Program-made: the position numbers and the translations under genes
The notes under the pieces: generated by a model
The model's database searches: none
What the model saw: the letters and a program-made list of their open reading frames with translations, nothing else
Told to the model about the DNA's origin: nothing
Shown: positions 9,408-18,781 of the stretch, piece by piece
Numbering within the stretch: the first letter of the stretch is position 1
Layout of the letters: each line of letters opens with the position of its first letter
Assembly: GCA_035525495.1 (NCBI GenBank)
Contig: DATLED010000081.1
Location: forward strand, 1-64,000
Direction of reading: 5' to 3'
Length of the DNA stretch: 64,000 nucleotides
DNA from: DATLED01 sp035525495
GTDB lineage: Bacteria > Actinomycetota > Acidimicrobiia > Acidimicrobiales > CADCTF01

Positions 9408-9480
9408 GACCCAATCGTGCCGCACCCGGACTCAAGGGGTGCGAACCGGACGCCGACGTTCTCTCCGTGGGAGGCGCGAC

Positions 9481-12030
9481 GTGGCGGAGGTGAGCGGCGT
9501 TCGCCGCGTGTGGATCCTGACCGTCGCCATGATGTTCCTGGCCGTCGGCGTCTACCTCACGAGTGCGCAGGACATCGGCGGCCACGGTGCCCCGTTCCGC
9601 CTCCCGTGGTGGGCCCTGGCCCTGGGGTTCTTCGTCACGGAGTTCAACGTCGTCCGCGTCCGTTACCGCGGCCAGGCTCAGTCCTTCCCGCTCAACGAGC
9701 TTCCGATGGTGCTCGGGCTGTTCTTCTCGACGCCGCCCGAGCTGCTGTTGGGGCTGCTGCTCGGGTCCGCGGCCGCACTGCTGCGACGCCGACGCCAGTC
9801 GCCGCTGCAGCTGGCCTTCAACACGAGCCACTTCTTCCTTGCGGGCGTCCTGGCTTCGCTGGCGTTCAACAAGGTCGTCGGCGCCGAGGCGCTCGGTCCG
9901 ATCGGCTGGTCGGGCGCGCTGTTGGCGACGGTGATCGTCACGCTGATCGGCCACGTCGCCATCACCATCGCCACCCTGCTGAGCGGCAACCAACCCCAGG
10001 TCGACCGGCTCCGTCAGGTGCTGTCGCTGGGCCTGACCAGCTCGATCACCGCGACGATGGTCGCGCTGGCGGCGGTCGACCTTCTGTGGCGCGACACGAG
10101 GTCCGTGTTACTCCTCGCCGTCCCTGCGGGCGTGGGGTTCCTCGCCTATCGCGGTTACCTCGAGGGCCACGAGGCGAAGGGTTCGCTCGACGTCGTGTAC
10201 GAGTCGACCCGCATGCTTCACCGCTCGCCGGAGGTCGACTCGGCGGTGATCGGGCTGCTGACCCAGGCGCGGGGGATGTTCCGTGCCGAGCGGGCCGAGA
10301 TCACGCTGTTCCCGGCCGGCGACGACGACCAGGCCGTCCGGACGGCGCTCGGGCCCGGGGCCAACGTCGAGTCGATGCTGCCGTTCACGTTGGACGCCGT
10401 CGAGCGGGCGTGGGCCGAGTCGCTTGAGGCCGGCGACGGGATCCTCTACCCGGATGACGAGACCGGACTGGTGGGATCGATCCACGAGCGCGGGATCCGC
10501 GAAGCGATGGTCATGGTGATCCGCCGTGAGGAGGAGGTCGTCGGGACGATCCTCGTGGGCAATCGCGTGGGCGAGGTCGAGCACTTCGACGCGTCGGACC
10601 TCGCGCTGTTCGAACCGCTGGCCCGCAACCTCGGGGTCGTCCTCGAGAGCGGCACCCTCGAGCAGTCGCTGCAGCAGCTGCGCGACCTCGAGGCCCAGCT
10701 GCGCCATCAGGCGTACCACGACCCGCTGACGTCGCTCGCCAACCGGAGCCAGTTCATAGAACGGGTCGAGCTGGCGCTGGAGTTCTCGGTGGCCGACGTG
10801 TCACGACTCGCTGTGCTCTTCATCGGCATCGACGACTTCAAGGTCGTCAACGACACGCTCGGCCACCAGATCGGCGACCAGTTGTTGGTGGCGCTGGCGG
10901 GTCGCATCAAGGCGGTGCTCGGCCCCGAGGATGCGGCCGCACGTCTGGTGGCGGACGAGTTCGCGGTGCTCCTGGACTGCCCCCACCCAGGTGCGGCACA
11001 GGATGTGGCCGGCGCGCTCCTGGACGCCATCCGCAAGCCGCTCGTCATCGAGGAGCACGAGCTCGAGGTGCGGGCGTCGATCGGCATCGCCATGGGCGAT
11101 TCGGGGCGATGGGCCGACGAGCTGCTCCGCAACGCCGACCTTGCCATGGCGACCGCCAAGGCGTCGGGCAAGAACCGCATCCAGTCGTTCGACTCGGCGA
11201 TGCACGTCGCCGTCGTCGAGCGCCACGAGCTCGTGGCGGATCTGCAGCGGGCCGTCGACCGCGACGAGTTCGAGCTGTACTACCAGCCGATCGTCGACGT
11301 CGCCTCCAGCAAGGTGTGTGCCCTCGAGGCGCTCGTGAGGTGGAACCACCCCGGGCGCGGGCTCGTGTACCCGGACGCCTTCATCCCCGTCGCCGAGGAG
11401 ACCGGCCTCATCCTGCCCCTGGGTCGGCTCATCCTGCAGAAGGCGTGCGCGCAGGCCCGGGACTGGCAGGAGCGGCTCCCTTCGCATGCGGACCTGTGCA
11501 TGGGCGTGAACATCTCGGCCCGCCAGCTGCAGCAGGTCTCCTTCGTCGGCGACACGATGCAGGTGATCGCCGAGTCGGGCGTGCGACCGTCGACACTGAT
11601 CCTGGAGATCACCGAGACCGTGCTGATGGACGACACCGAGAGCCACATCGCGAAGCTGGGCCAGCTCAAGTCGCTCGGGCTCCGGTTGGCGATGGACGAC
11701 TTCGGGACGGGGTACTCCTCGCTATCGTTCCTGTCGCAGCTGCCGATCGACATCCTCAAGATCGCCAAGCCGTTCGTGGAAGGGCTGGGCCGGAGCCAGC
11801 GGGACCAGGCGTTCGCTGCGGCCATCGTGCGCCTCGGCCAGACCGTCGGCATGTCGCTGATCGCCGAGGGCGTCGAGCGGTTGGAGCAGCTCGACGAGCT
11901 CCGTCGGCTCGGGTGCGACATGGTCCAGGGTTGGTACTTCGCCAAGGCCGGCGATGCCCGCGCCACCGAGGCGCTGCTGATGGAGGGCGTGGATCCCGGT
12001 CCGCGGAAGGTCATCCCCTTCCCCGCGTAG
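9481..12030 (+). CDS. Membrane GAF-GGDEF-EAL protein, probable c-di-GMP phosphodiesterase
   Basis: An 849-residue protein. The N-terminal 230 residues form a multi-helix membrane sensor (about six hydrophobic spans). A GAF-like domain (about 245-400) and tandem GGDEF and EAL domains follow. The GGDEF signature is degenerate (VADEF near residue 490), so diguanylate cyclase activity is unlikely. The EAL domain keeps EALVRW, NISARQ, LEITET, DDFGTGYSS, AEGVE and QGW, so c-di-GMP hydrolysis is likely. The GTG start at 9481 is supported by GGGAGG six bases upstream; an in-frame start at 9391 is less likely. Confidence 0.9.
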   Translation: MAEVSGVRRVWILTVAMMFLAVGVYLTSAQDIGGHGAPFRLPWWALALGFFVTEFNVVRVRYRGQAQSFPLNELPMVLGLFFSTPPELLLGLLLGSAAALLRRRRQSPLQLAFNTSHFFLAGVLASLAFNKVVGAEALGPIGWSGALLATVIVTLIGHVAITIATLLSGNQPQVDRLRQVLSLGLTSSITATMVALAAVDLLWRDTRSVLLLAVPAGVGFLAYRGYLEGHEAKGSLDVVYESTRMLHRSPEVDSAVIGLLTQARGMFRAERAEITLFPAGDDDQAVRTALGPGANVESMLPFTLDAVERAWAESLEAGDGILYPDDETGLVGSIHERGIREAMVMVIRREEEVVGTILVGNRVGEVEHFDASDLALFEPLARNLGVVLESGTLEQSLQQLRDLEAQLRHQAYHDPLTSLANRSQFIERVELALEFSVADVSRLAVLFIGIDDFKVVNDTLGHQIGDQLLVALAGRIKAVLGPEDAAARLVADEFAVLLDCPHPGAAQDVAGALLDAIRKPLVIEEHELEVRASIGIAMGDSGRWADELLRNADLAMATAKASGKNRIQSFDSAMHVAVVERHELVADLQRAVDRDEFELYYQPIVDVASSKVCALEALVRWNHPGRGLVYPDAFIPVAEETGLILPLGRLILQKACAQARDWQERLPSHADLCMGVNISARQLQQVSFVGDTMQVIAESGVRPSTLILEITETVLMDDTESHIAKLGQLKSLGLRLAMDDFGTGYSSLSFLSQLPIDILKIAKPFVEGLGRSQRDQAFAAAIVRLGQTVGMSLIAEGVERLEQLDELRRLGCDMVQGWYFAKAGDARATEALLMEGVDPGPRKVIPFPA

Positions 12031-12130
12031 CCGCGTCCTTGGTCTCGCTCTGCGGCTCGGGGCCCTTCGGGCGAGAGGGGACCACGACTGACCGGAGCGC
12101 CGGCGGGGCGGCTGACTAGCGTGGGGATCC

Positions 12131-13135
12131 ATGGTCGGAGTGGTCGGTCGGCGCGGGAGCGTCGAAGGGCGGCGACGCACCCCCCGGCGCCTGCCTCGGT
12201 TGCTGTTCTTCGCCGTGTTGGCCACCCTCCTGGTGCTGGCCGTGAACTCGATCGTCAAGACGAGCGCCGAGGGGCCGGACCCGGCGATGGTGTTCGCCGA
12301 CCGCGTGCGTCCCGCCGTCGACAAGTCCACCCGCCAGGCGATGGCCCTCGAAGACCTGCGGTCCTCCGCCGGCACGCTCGGCCGTGATGGGCTGAAGCGG
12401 GGCGTCGACCGCCTGCTCCGGGAGAGCCGCGACCTCGTGAAGACCGTCGAGGCCGCGCCTGCGGACGGTCGCCTCCGCCAGACGCAAGGTTTGCTGCTGA
12501 CGAGCCTGACCACCCGCCAAGGAGCGCTTGCGGCCCTCGCTGACACGCTCGCCGGGAAGTTCGAGACGGGTCCGCCGGAGCAGGCCGTCGACCGGCTCGT
12601 CGACGTCGGCGGTGACCTCGCGGTCTCCGACCGCGCCTACGAGCTGTTCCTCGCGGATCTCCCGAAGGCCGCCCGCGCCTCGATGCCCGAGTCGGTGTGG
12701 CTCCCAGATCCGACCCGGTTCGACCGTCCCGAGGTGGCCGCCTTCGTCGGTACGCTCCGCGCCTCGGCCAGCCTCGCCCCCGTCCGCGACCTCACCGTCC
12801 TCACCGTCACGACCGACCCCATCCCTGTCGGCATGGATGGACCCGTCAACCGGGTCCTGCCCGTCTCCAAGACGTTGCGCCTGCAGGTCGTGGTGGCCAA
12901 CGCCGGGAACCTCGCCGAGAAGCACGTCGCGGTCGAGGCCGTCGTGGCCTCGCAGGGCGGGCTTGACACCGCCCGTCAGTTCGTCGACCTCGGCCCCGGG
13001 CAGCGGGCGACCGTGACCCTCGCGCTCCGCCCGTCGCCGATCGGCGTGCTCGAGTTGAAGGTCCACGCCGGGCCCCTCGAGGGCGAGGGGTCCATCGCCG
13101 ACAACGAACAGCTGTCGTACTACGTGATGCGCTAA
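12131..13135 (+). CDS. Conserved membrane-anchored extracytoplasmic protein of unknown function
   Basis: 334 residues with an arginine-rich start, one membrane helix (LLFFAVLATLLVLAVNSIV, about 25-45) and a large outside part. The middle is alpha-helical (ALEDLRSSAGTLGRDGLKRG and so on). The C-terminal 110 residues look like a beta-sandwich of CARDB type (LRLQVVVANAGNLAEKHVAV, GPGQRATVTLALRPSP). No enzyme motif was seen. It follows the GGDEF-EAL gene by 100 bases. Its stop codon overlaps the stop of larC on the other strand by four bases, so transcription converges head-on without room for a terminator. Confidence 0.75.
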   Translation: MVGVVGRRGSVEGRRRTPRRLPRLLFFAVLATLLVLAVNSIVKTSAEGPDPAMVFADRVRPAVDKSTRQAMALEDLRSSAGTLGRDGLKRGVDRLLRESRDLVKTVEAAPADGRLRQTQGLLLTSLTTRQGALAALADTLAGKFETGPPEQAVDRLVDVGGDLAVSDRAYELFLADLPKAARASMPESVWLPDPTRFDRPEVAAFVGTLRASASLAPVRDLTVLTVTTDPIPVGMDGPVNRVLPVSKTLRLQVVVANAGNLAEKHVAVEAVVASQGGLDTARQFVDLGPGQRATVTLALRPSPIGVLELKVHAGPLEGEGSIADNEQLSYYVMR

Positions 13136-14328
13136 GCGGGTTCGTCGTCGGGCCCGGTGCTGTCCCGCCAGGCCCGTTCGGCCTCGAAGCGGACCTCACG
13201 CAGGGGCACGCCCGTCAGTCGTGCCACTCGAGCCACGTCGTCGTGCTCGGGCTTCGAGCGTCCGGGCGACACCTTGATGCGGACGGGCAGCCCGCCGACC
13301 TCGACCTCGGAGACGGACCGGGCCGATGGCCACCGTTCCAGTCGCGTGCCCCGCACGCCGAGGGTCCCCGTCTCCGCCGTCAACACTGCCGCCACCTGGC
13401 CCGCCAGAGACGGGTCGGCGAGGGCACTGACCGTGTAGGCGGGACGACCCTTCTTCATCACGATCGGCGTGATCCATGCGTCGTGGGCGCCGGCATCGAT
13501 CAACGACGCGATCGCATGCGACAACGTCTCCCCGGTGGCGTCGTCGACGTTGGCCTCGAGAAGCACGACGGGCTGTCCTGGGTCGAGAGCAGCGGCCGGG
13601 TCGAGCGACCCGACGACGACCTGGGTGAGGTTCGGGAGGTCCGGGAGCTCGCGAGAGCCCGCTCCGAACCCGGTCGCCTCGATCGTCATCCGCGGCATCG
13701 GCCCCCACCCCACGACCATCGCCGCGAGCAGTGCCGCGCCCGTCGGCGTCGTCAGCTCCACGCCGACGTCCCGTCCGTAGGTCGGCGCGCCCCGGAGGAG
13801 CTCCACCACCGCGGGGGCCGGGTTCGGGAGCACGCCGTGGGCCGAGCGGATCATCCCGGTGCCGGTGGCCACCGCCGACGCGTGGACGGCGTCGACGCCG
13901 AGGACCTCGAGCGCGGCGCACGTTCCGACGACGTCGACGATGGCGTCGATCCCTCCGACTTCGTGGAAGTGGACCTGCGACGGCGGCCGGCGGTGCAACC
14001 GTCCCTCGGCTTCGGCCAGCGCACCGAACACGGCGAGCGAGCGGTCGCGAACCCGGTCGGGTAGCCGCGCTTCCTCGATGAGGCCGACGATGTGACTGTG
14101 CGTGCGGACGAGCGACGTCTCCTCGGCGTGCACCGTCAGCGACGTGGCCGCGATCCCGTTGCGCATCGTCGCCTCGGTCTCGACCTTCCATCCCGGAACC
14201 GGCAGGCGCTCGACCAGCGCAACGACCTCCTCCTCGTCGGCGCCGGCGTCGAGCAAGGAGCCGAGCGCCATGTCCCCGGCGATGCCGGCGAAGCAGTGGA
14301 ACCAGGCGGACCTGGCGCTCGCGGTCAC
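13132..14328 (-). CDS. larC: LarC: nickel-pincer cofactor nickel insertase (DUF111)
   Basis: 398 residues, full length for LarC. The N-terminus FHCFAGIAGDMALGSLLDAG and the HFHEVGGIDAIVDVVG and ELTTPTGAALLA motifs are characteristic, as is the C-terminal LLEANVDDATGETLSHAI domain. LarC inserts nickel into the pyridinium dithiocarboxylate nucleotide made by LarB and LarE, using CTP, to form the cofactor of lactate racemase-type enzymes. The GTG start overlaps the TGA of larB as GTGA. larE and larA are not in this window. Confidence 0.92.
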   Translation of the reverse strand: MTASARSAWFHCFAGIAGDMALGSLLDAGADEEEVVALVERLPVPGWKVETEATMRNGIAATSLTVHAEETSLVRTHSHIVGLIEEARLPDRVRDRSLAVFGALAEAEGRLHRRPPSQVHFHEVGGIDAIVDVVGTCAALEVLGVDAVHASAVATGTGMIRSAHGVLPNPAPAVVELLRGAPTYGRDVGVELTTPTGAALLAAMVVGWGPMPRMTIEATGFGAGSRELPDLPNLTQVVVGSLDPAAALDPGQPVVLLEANVDDATGETLSHAIASLIDAGAHDAWITPIVMKKGRPAYTVSALADPSLAGQVAAVLTAETGTLGVRGTRLERWPSARSVSEVEVGGLPVRIKVSPGRSKPEHDDVARVARLTGVPLREVRFEAERAWRDSTGPDDEPA

Positions 14329-15068
14329 GGGAGCAGCCGGGCGATGGCGCAAGCCGCGCCGAATCCATTGTCGATCCCGACGACGGTGATGCCGGCGGCG
14401 CAGGACGACAGCATCGCCAGCAGGGCGGTGATCCCCTCGAACGACGAGCCGTAGCCGGTCGATGTGGGGATGGCGACGACGGGTGCGGGCGTGATCCCGC
14501 CGACGACGGATGCGAGTGCGCCCTCCATGCCGGCCACGACGACGACCGCGTCGGCCTCCGCGAGCACGCCTGCGACGTCGAGGAGGCGGTGGACGCCTGC
14601 GACACCGCAGTCGACGAGGAGCTCGGGCCGGAACCCGTAGGCCTCGAGCGTCGTCGAGCACTCCTCGGCCACGGGCAGGTCGCCCGTGCCGGCGGTGATC
14701 ACGATGATGCGACCGGTGCGCTGGGGGACGGCGTTCCACACCACCGTCCAACCGGTGCGGACGCCGCCGGGCGTGCGGACTAGCGCCGCTTCGGCCTGAT
14801 CGTCGGTAGCTCGCGTCAACAGGACCGGTCCGCCACTCCCCTCAGGCCCGTCCACGAGCTCGGCCACGATCGACGCGCACTGCTCGGCCGTCTTGCCGGG
14901 GCCGTAGACCGCCTCGGCGATTCCTTGGCGGACGACGCGGTGGTGGTCGACCTTGGCGAAGCCGAGATCGGCGTAGGGCAGCCGCCGGAGTCGCGACGCG
15001 GCATCGTCCGGCGACACCACCCCAGTCCGCACGTCGTCGAGAAGTTGGCGAAGGGCCGGTCCATCCAT
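14325..15068 (-). CDS. larB: LarB: pyridinium-3,5-biscarboxylic acid mononucleotide synthase
   Basis: 247 residues related to PurE (AIR carboxylase). LarB carboxylates and hydrolyses nicotinic acid adenine dinucleotide in the first step of nickel-pincer cofactor synthesis. Diagnostic stretches are LGFAKVDHHRVVRQG near the N-terminus, and the PurE-like core ITAGTGDLPVAEE, DCGVAGVHRL, VVAGMEGALASVV and PTSTGYGSSFEG. It is coupled to larC by a GTGA overlap. Its start lies only 24 bases from the divergent pheA start, so the two promoters must sit partly inside each other's coding sequence or be leaderless. Confidence 0.92.
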   Translation of the reverse strand: MDGPALRQLLDDVRTGVVSPDDAASRLRRLPYADLGFAKVDHHRVVRQGIAEAVYGPGKTAEQCASIVAELVDGPEGSGGPVLLTRATDDQAEAALVRTPGGVRTGWTVVWNAVPQRTGRIIVITAGTGDLPVAEECSTTLEAYGFRPELLVDCGVAGVHRLLDVAGVLAEADAVVVVAGMEGALASVVGGITPAPVVAIPTSTGYGSSFEGITALLAMLSSCAAGITVVGIDNGFGAACAIARLLP

Positions 15069-15092
15069 GTCGCCCCTATCCTGCCTCGGAGG

Positions 15093-16034
15093 ATGACCAC
15101 GACCCCAGCCCAGCGACGCATCGGGTTCCTCGGGCCACACGGCACCTTCGGCGAGGAGGCCCTGCTCACCCAGTCGGACTACGCCGAGGCCGACGCCCGA
15201 CCGTTCCCGAGCCACGCCGAGATCATCACGGCGACGGAGCGAGGCGAGGTCGACCTCGGGTTCCTGGGGTTCGAGAACTCGATCGAGGGGAGCGTCCGGT
15301 CGGTCCTCGACCACCTCATCTTCGAGACGGACCTGCTCATCCAGCGGGAGGTCGTGCTGCCGATCAGCCAGAACCTGCTGGCTCCGCCGGGGACGGCGCT
15401 GGGCGACGTGCGGCGGATCGTGTCGTTCCCCGACGCCATGGAGCAGTGCCGCGAGTTCTTCTCCCGGTCGCTACCCGACGCCGAGCTGGTGGCCGCCAAC
15501 TCCACCGCCGAGGCCGTGCAGTCGGTGGCGGCCGAACGGCCGGCGGGCACTGCCGCATTGGGCACGGCGCTGGCGGCCCGGTTGTACGGGCTCGAGGTGC
15601 TGGCGGCGGGGGTGGAGGACCACCCCGACAACTCGACCCGCTTCGTCTCGGTGGCGCGGTCCGGGATCCCCGCGCCGACGGGGCACGACAAGACGAGCAT
15701 CGTGCTCTTCCAGGCGTCGGACCGGCCCGGCAACCTCCACCTCATCTCGGCCCAGTTCGCGGCGCGGGACATCAACCTCACCAAGTTCGAGAGCCGGCCG
15801 ACGAAGAAGTCGTTGGGCGACTACTGCTTCATCATCGACTTCTCCGGGCACGTCGCGGACGAGATCGTCGCCGATTGCCTGCGGACGCTCCGGGCCGACA
15901 TCGGCAACGTGAAGTTCCTCGGCTCCTACCCGGCGGCCGGCGAGGCCGGCGAGGCCATCCGCCGCGAGGCGGAGGCCAACTGGAAGGCGGCTGACGAGTG
16001 GGTCGGCGGCCTCCGCGGCCAGGTCGGCCGGTAG
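15093..16034 (+). CDS. pheA: Prephenate dehydratase with ACT regulatory domain
   Basis: 313 residues. The catalytic domain converts prephenate to phenylpyruvate in phenylalanine synthesis. GPHGTFGEEAL, GFLGFENSIEGSV and the catalytic Thr-Arg-Phe in DNSTRFVSVAR are visible. The C-terminal ACT domain contains HLISAQFAARDINLTKFESRP, whose ESRP binds phenylalanine for feedback inhibition. GGAGG abuts the ATG with no spacer, so either the start functions without a normal Shine-Dalgarno or the mRNA is leaderless. Two serine tRNA genes follow directly. Confidence 0.95.
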   Translation: MTTTPAQRRIGFLGPHGTFGEEALLTQSDYAEADARPFPSHAEIITATERGEVDLGFLGFENSIEGSVRSVLDHLIFETDLLIQREVVLPISQNLLAPPGTALGDVRRIVSFPDAMEQCREFFSRSLPDAELVAANSTAEAVQSVAAERPAGTAALGTALAARLYGLEVLAAGVEDHPDNSTRFVSVARSGIPAPTGHDKTSIVLFQASDRPGNLHLISAQFAARDINLTKFESRPTKKSLGDYCFIIDFSGHVADEIVADCLRTLRADIGNVKFLGSYPAAGEAGEAIRREAEANWKAADEWVGGLRGQVGR

Positions 16035-16046
16035 CCTCTCCCGGAG

Positions 16047-16129
16047 GGAGGGGTGCGAGAGCGGCCGATTCGCCTCGTCTTGAAAACGAGTGGGCGCAAG
16101 CCCCGTGGGTTCGAATCCCACCCCCTCCG
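16047..16129 (+). tRNA. tRNA-Ser (UGA anticodon)
   Basis: Acceptor GGAGGGG pairs with CCCCTCC. The anticodon arm CTCGT-CTTGAAA-ACGAG gives TGA, and the T arm is GTGGG-TTCGAAT-CCCAC. A long variable arm is present. The CCA end is not encoded. It lies 12 bases after pheA. Confidence 0.95.
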
Positions 16130-16169
16130 CTTGGCCTTCTCTGTGCAACACTTTGCGACGCAGCACCCG

Positions 16170-16258
16170 GGAGAGGTGCGAGAGTGGCCGAATCGGCCTC
16201 ACTGCTAATGAGGTGACTTGGGAAACCGGGTCCGAGGGTTCAAATCCCTCCCTCTCCG
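16170..16258 (+). tRNA. tRNA-Ser (GCU anticodon)
   Basis: Acceptor GGAGAGG pairs with CCTCTCC. The anticodon arm CCTCA-CTGCTAA-TGAGG gives GCT, reading AGC/AGU, and the T arm is GAGGG-TTCAAAT-CCCTC. CCA is encoded at 16259-16261. It forms a pair with the preceding tRNA-Ser, separated by 40 bases. Confidence 0.95.
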
Positions 16259-16389
16259 CCAACGTTACGAATCGCGCCGGCAGCCCACCCTCCCGTTCGC
16301 CGGTTCGCCGGATCGCCCGGGCGCCGACCACGTGTCAATGGCCCGATCGACCTATTCAGCCAACGGTCCCGCAGTTCGATGGTTGGGAG

Positions 16390-18771
16390 ATGGCGACTGC
16401 GGGACGCGGCGGTGACGACGCGCACGCGCGGACCTGGGAGCTGCGCCGTCAGCTGGCGCCCCTCGCCGTCCTCCTGGTGGTGGTCGGGGCCGTCATCGGG
16501 GTCGCTGCGCTGCGGCAGCGGGCGGACGGCGGCCGGCGGGCCGAGCTCCTGCTCGTCCGCCTCGACGGGCTGACCCAGGAGCAGTACGCCCAGCTCGGAC
16601 GGGCCGTGGCCGAACGTCGAGCCGACGACGACCTGCTGGCGGCGGTGCGCACGAGCCGCGAGCAGTTCGACGCCACGCTCACGACCCTCGTCGATCTCGA
16701 CGCCACGGGCCGGCCCGGCGGCCTCGACGCCCGCGTCGCCGCGTTCCGGTCCGCGTCCGACGACGCGCTGCGCATGCTCGCCGGCGGACAGCCGTCCCTG
16801 GCCGCCGACCGCGTCCAGTCTGATGTCGGCGTGTCCGCCCGGGCACTGCTCGACCAGCTCCACACGGCCGCCGCGGAGAGCGGCGACCGCGCCGATCGTC
16901 TCGCGCGTGGAGGCGACATCGGATCGCTCGTGCTCCTGTTGGTCGCGGGCAGCATCGTGTGGCTGTTGTTGCGCCAGGCTGGCAAGGCCCGCCGGGACGC
17001 CGACAGCGCCAGCGCCCAAGTGGCGAACCAAGAGCGGTTCCGCTCGCTCGTCCAGCATTCGTCTGACGTCATCACCGTGACCGACGCCGCCGGTTCGATC
17101 ATCTACCAGAGCCCCTCGGTCACCCCGGTGTTCGGCTACGACGCCGACGAGATGGTGGGCACGGAGCTGCAGCGTCTCGTCCACCCCGACGACGTCCGCC
17201 CGGTCATTGCCGCCCTCGTCGAGACGGCACGGGTGTCCGGCGCGGAGCGGATCGAGTGTCGCGTCCGCCACGCCGACGGGACGTGGCGCCACGTCGAATC
17301 CGCGGTCAGCGCCCGTCTCGACGATCCGACCGTCCGGGGCATCGTCCTCAACTCCCGGGACATCACCGAACGCAAGGAGCTGGAGGAGCAGCTGGCGCAC
17401 CAGGCGTTCCACGACTCGCTCACCGGACTGGCCAACCGAGCGTTGTTCCGCAACCGCATCGAGCACGCGCTCGCCCGCACACGCCGTCAGCCTCGTCCGA
17501 TCGCCGTCCTCCTGCTCGATCTCGACGGCTTCAAGACGATCAACGACAGCCTCGGCCACGCCTTCGGTGACACCGTGCTCGTGGCCGTCGCCGAGCGGCT
17601 GCGCGAGCACCTCCGCCCATCCGACACCGCCTGCCGGCTCGGGGGAGACGAGTTCGCCATCCTCGCCGAGGACCTGACCGAGGGCGGCGGCGCGGCGGCC
17701 GTCGCCGAGCGGATCCTCCACGCCCTGCGCATCCCTTTCGTCGTCGAGGACAAGGAGCTCGTCCTCACGCCGAGCATCGGCTACACGGTCGCCGGCGCGG
17801 AACAGACCGACGCCGACGACCTTCTCCGCAACGCCGACGTCGCGATGTACACGGCCAAGGGCCGGGGCAGGAACCGTTGCGAGTTGTTCCAGCCTTCGAT
17901 GCACCAGGCGATGCTCGACCGCATGGACCTCGAAGCCGACCTGCGCCGCGCCATCGACGGCGGCGAGTTCGTCCTCAACTACCAGCCGACCGTGGCGCTG
18001 GCGACGGGATGGATTTCCGGTGTCGAAGCCTTGTTGCGCTGGCCTTCGCCGGGACGCGGGATGGTCCCGCCGAGCGTGTTCATCCCCGTCGCGGAGGACA
18101 CCGGTCTCATCGTGAAGCTCGGGGCGTGGGTGCTCGAGGAGGCGTGCCGGCAGGCTGTCGCGTGGAAGGAAGCGTTCGGGGCCGACGCACCCCGCACGAT
18201 GAACGTCAACCTGTCCGCCCGCCAGCTGCAGGACGACGATCTGGTGGCCTCGGTCGCGGCGATTCTCGAGCGGACCGGGGTTCGCCCCGAGCACGTCGTC
18301 CTGGAGATCACGGAGTCCGCGGTGATGGCCGACGCCGAGGCGATGATCGCCCGCCTCTACGAGCTCAAGGCCCTCGGCGTGCGTCTCGCCATCGACGATT
18401 TCGGCACCGGCTACTCGTCGATGTCGTACCTCTGCAAGTTCCCGATCGACGTGCTGAAGATCGATCGGTCGTTCGTGAGCGGTGTCGGCAACGACCCGCA
18501 GAAGGTCGGCATCGTGCGAACGATCGTCGAGCTCGGGCGCATCCTCGACCTGCAGACGGTGGCCGAGGGGATCGAGCTCGTCGAGGAGCTCGAGGAACTG
18601 CTGGCGCTCGAGTGCGAGCTCGGCCAGGGCTACTGGTTCGCTCGCCCGCTGAGTGTCGAGGCGGCCGGCGCGATGCTGATCGAGCAGTCGACCCGCAGGC
18701 GCCGTGGTGAGTTCGTGCTCGTGCCGACGCCGCTGCCGGCGGCCGAGGCGGCTCCCTTCGCCGCTGGGTAG
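16390..18771 (+). CDS. Membrane PAS-GGDEF-EAL protein with both catalytic sites intact
   Basis: 793 residues. Two membrane helices (about 22-40 and 178-196) flank a periplasmic helical sensor. A PAS domain follows (FRSLVQHSSDVITVTDAAG ... LNSRDITERK). The GGDEF motif is intact at 418-422, with an RxxD inhibitory I-site (RPSD) nine residues before it, so a product-inhibited cyclase is expected. The EAL domain begins at Glu546 (EALLRW) and keeps NLSARQ, LEITES, DDFGTGYSS, LKIDRSFV, AEGIE and QGYWF. Both synthesis and breakdown of c-di-GMP are possible. The ATG has GGGAG directly before it. It contrasts with the protein at 9481, whose GGDEF is dead. Confidence 0.9.
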   Translation: MATAGRGGDDAHARTWELRRQLAPLAVLLVVVGAVIGVAALRQRADGGRRAELLLVRLDGLTQEQYAQLGRAVAERRADDDLLAAVRTSREQFDATLTTLVDLDATGRPGGLDARVAAFRSASDDALRMLAGGQPSLAADRVQSDVGVSARALLDQLHTAAAESGDRADRLARGGDIGSLVLLLVAGSIVWLLLRQAGKARRDADSASAQVANQERFRSLVQHSSDVITVTDAAGSIIYQSPSVTPVFGYDADEMVGTELQRLVHPDDVRPVIAALVETARVSGAERIECRVRHADGTWRHVESAVSARLDDPTVRGIVLNSRDITERKELEEQLAHQAFHDSLTGLANRALFRNRIEHALARTRRQPRPIAVLLLDLDGFKTINDSLGHAFGDTVLVAVAERLREHLRPSDTACRLGGDEFAILAEDLTEGGGAAAVAERILHALRIPFVVEDKELVLTPSIGYTVAGAEQTDADDLLRNADVAMYTAKGRGRNRCELFQPSMHQAMLDRMDLEADLRRAIDGGEFVLNYQPTVALATGWISGVEALLRWPSPGRGMVPPSVFIPVAEDTGLIVKLGAWVLEEACRQAVAWKEAFGADAPRTMNVNLSARQLQDDDLVASVAAILERTGVRPEHVVLEITESAVMADAEAMIARLYELKALGVRLAIDDFGTGYSSMSYLCKFPIDVLKIDRSFVSGVGNDPQKVGIVRTIVELGRILDLQTVAEGIELVEELEELLALECELGQGYWFARPLSVEAAGAMLIEQSTRRRRGEFVLVPTPLPAAEAAPFAAG

Positions 18772-18781
18772 CTTCGGCTGA

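Noticed and set aside
7338..10427. Very long plus-strand open frame across the acetyltransferase gene and into the GGDEF-EAL gene
   Set aside because: It reads as Arg/His/Asp-rich antisense of good domains on the other strand and in the other frame.
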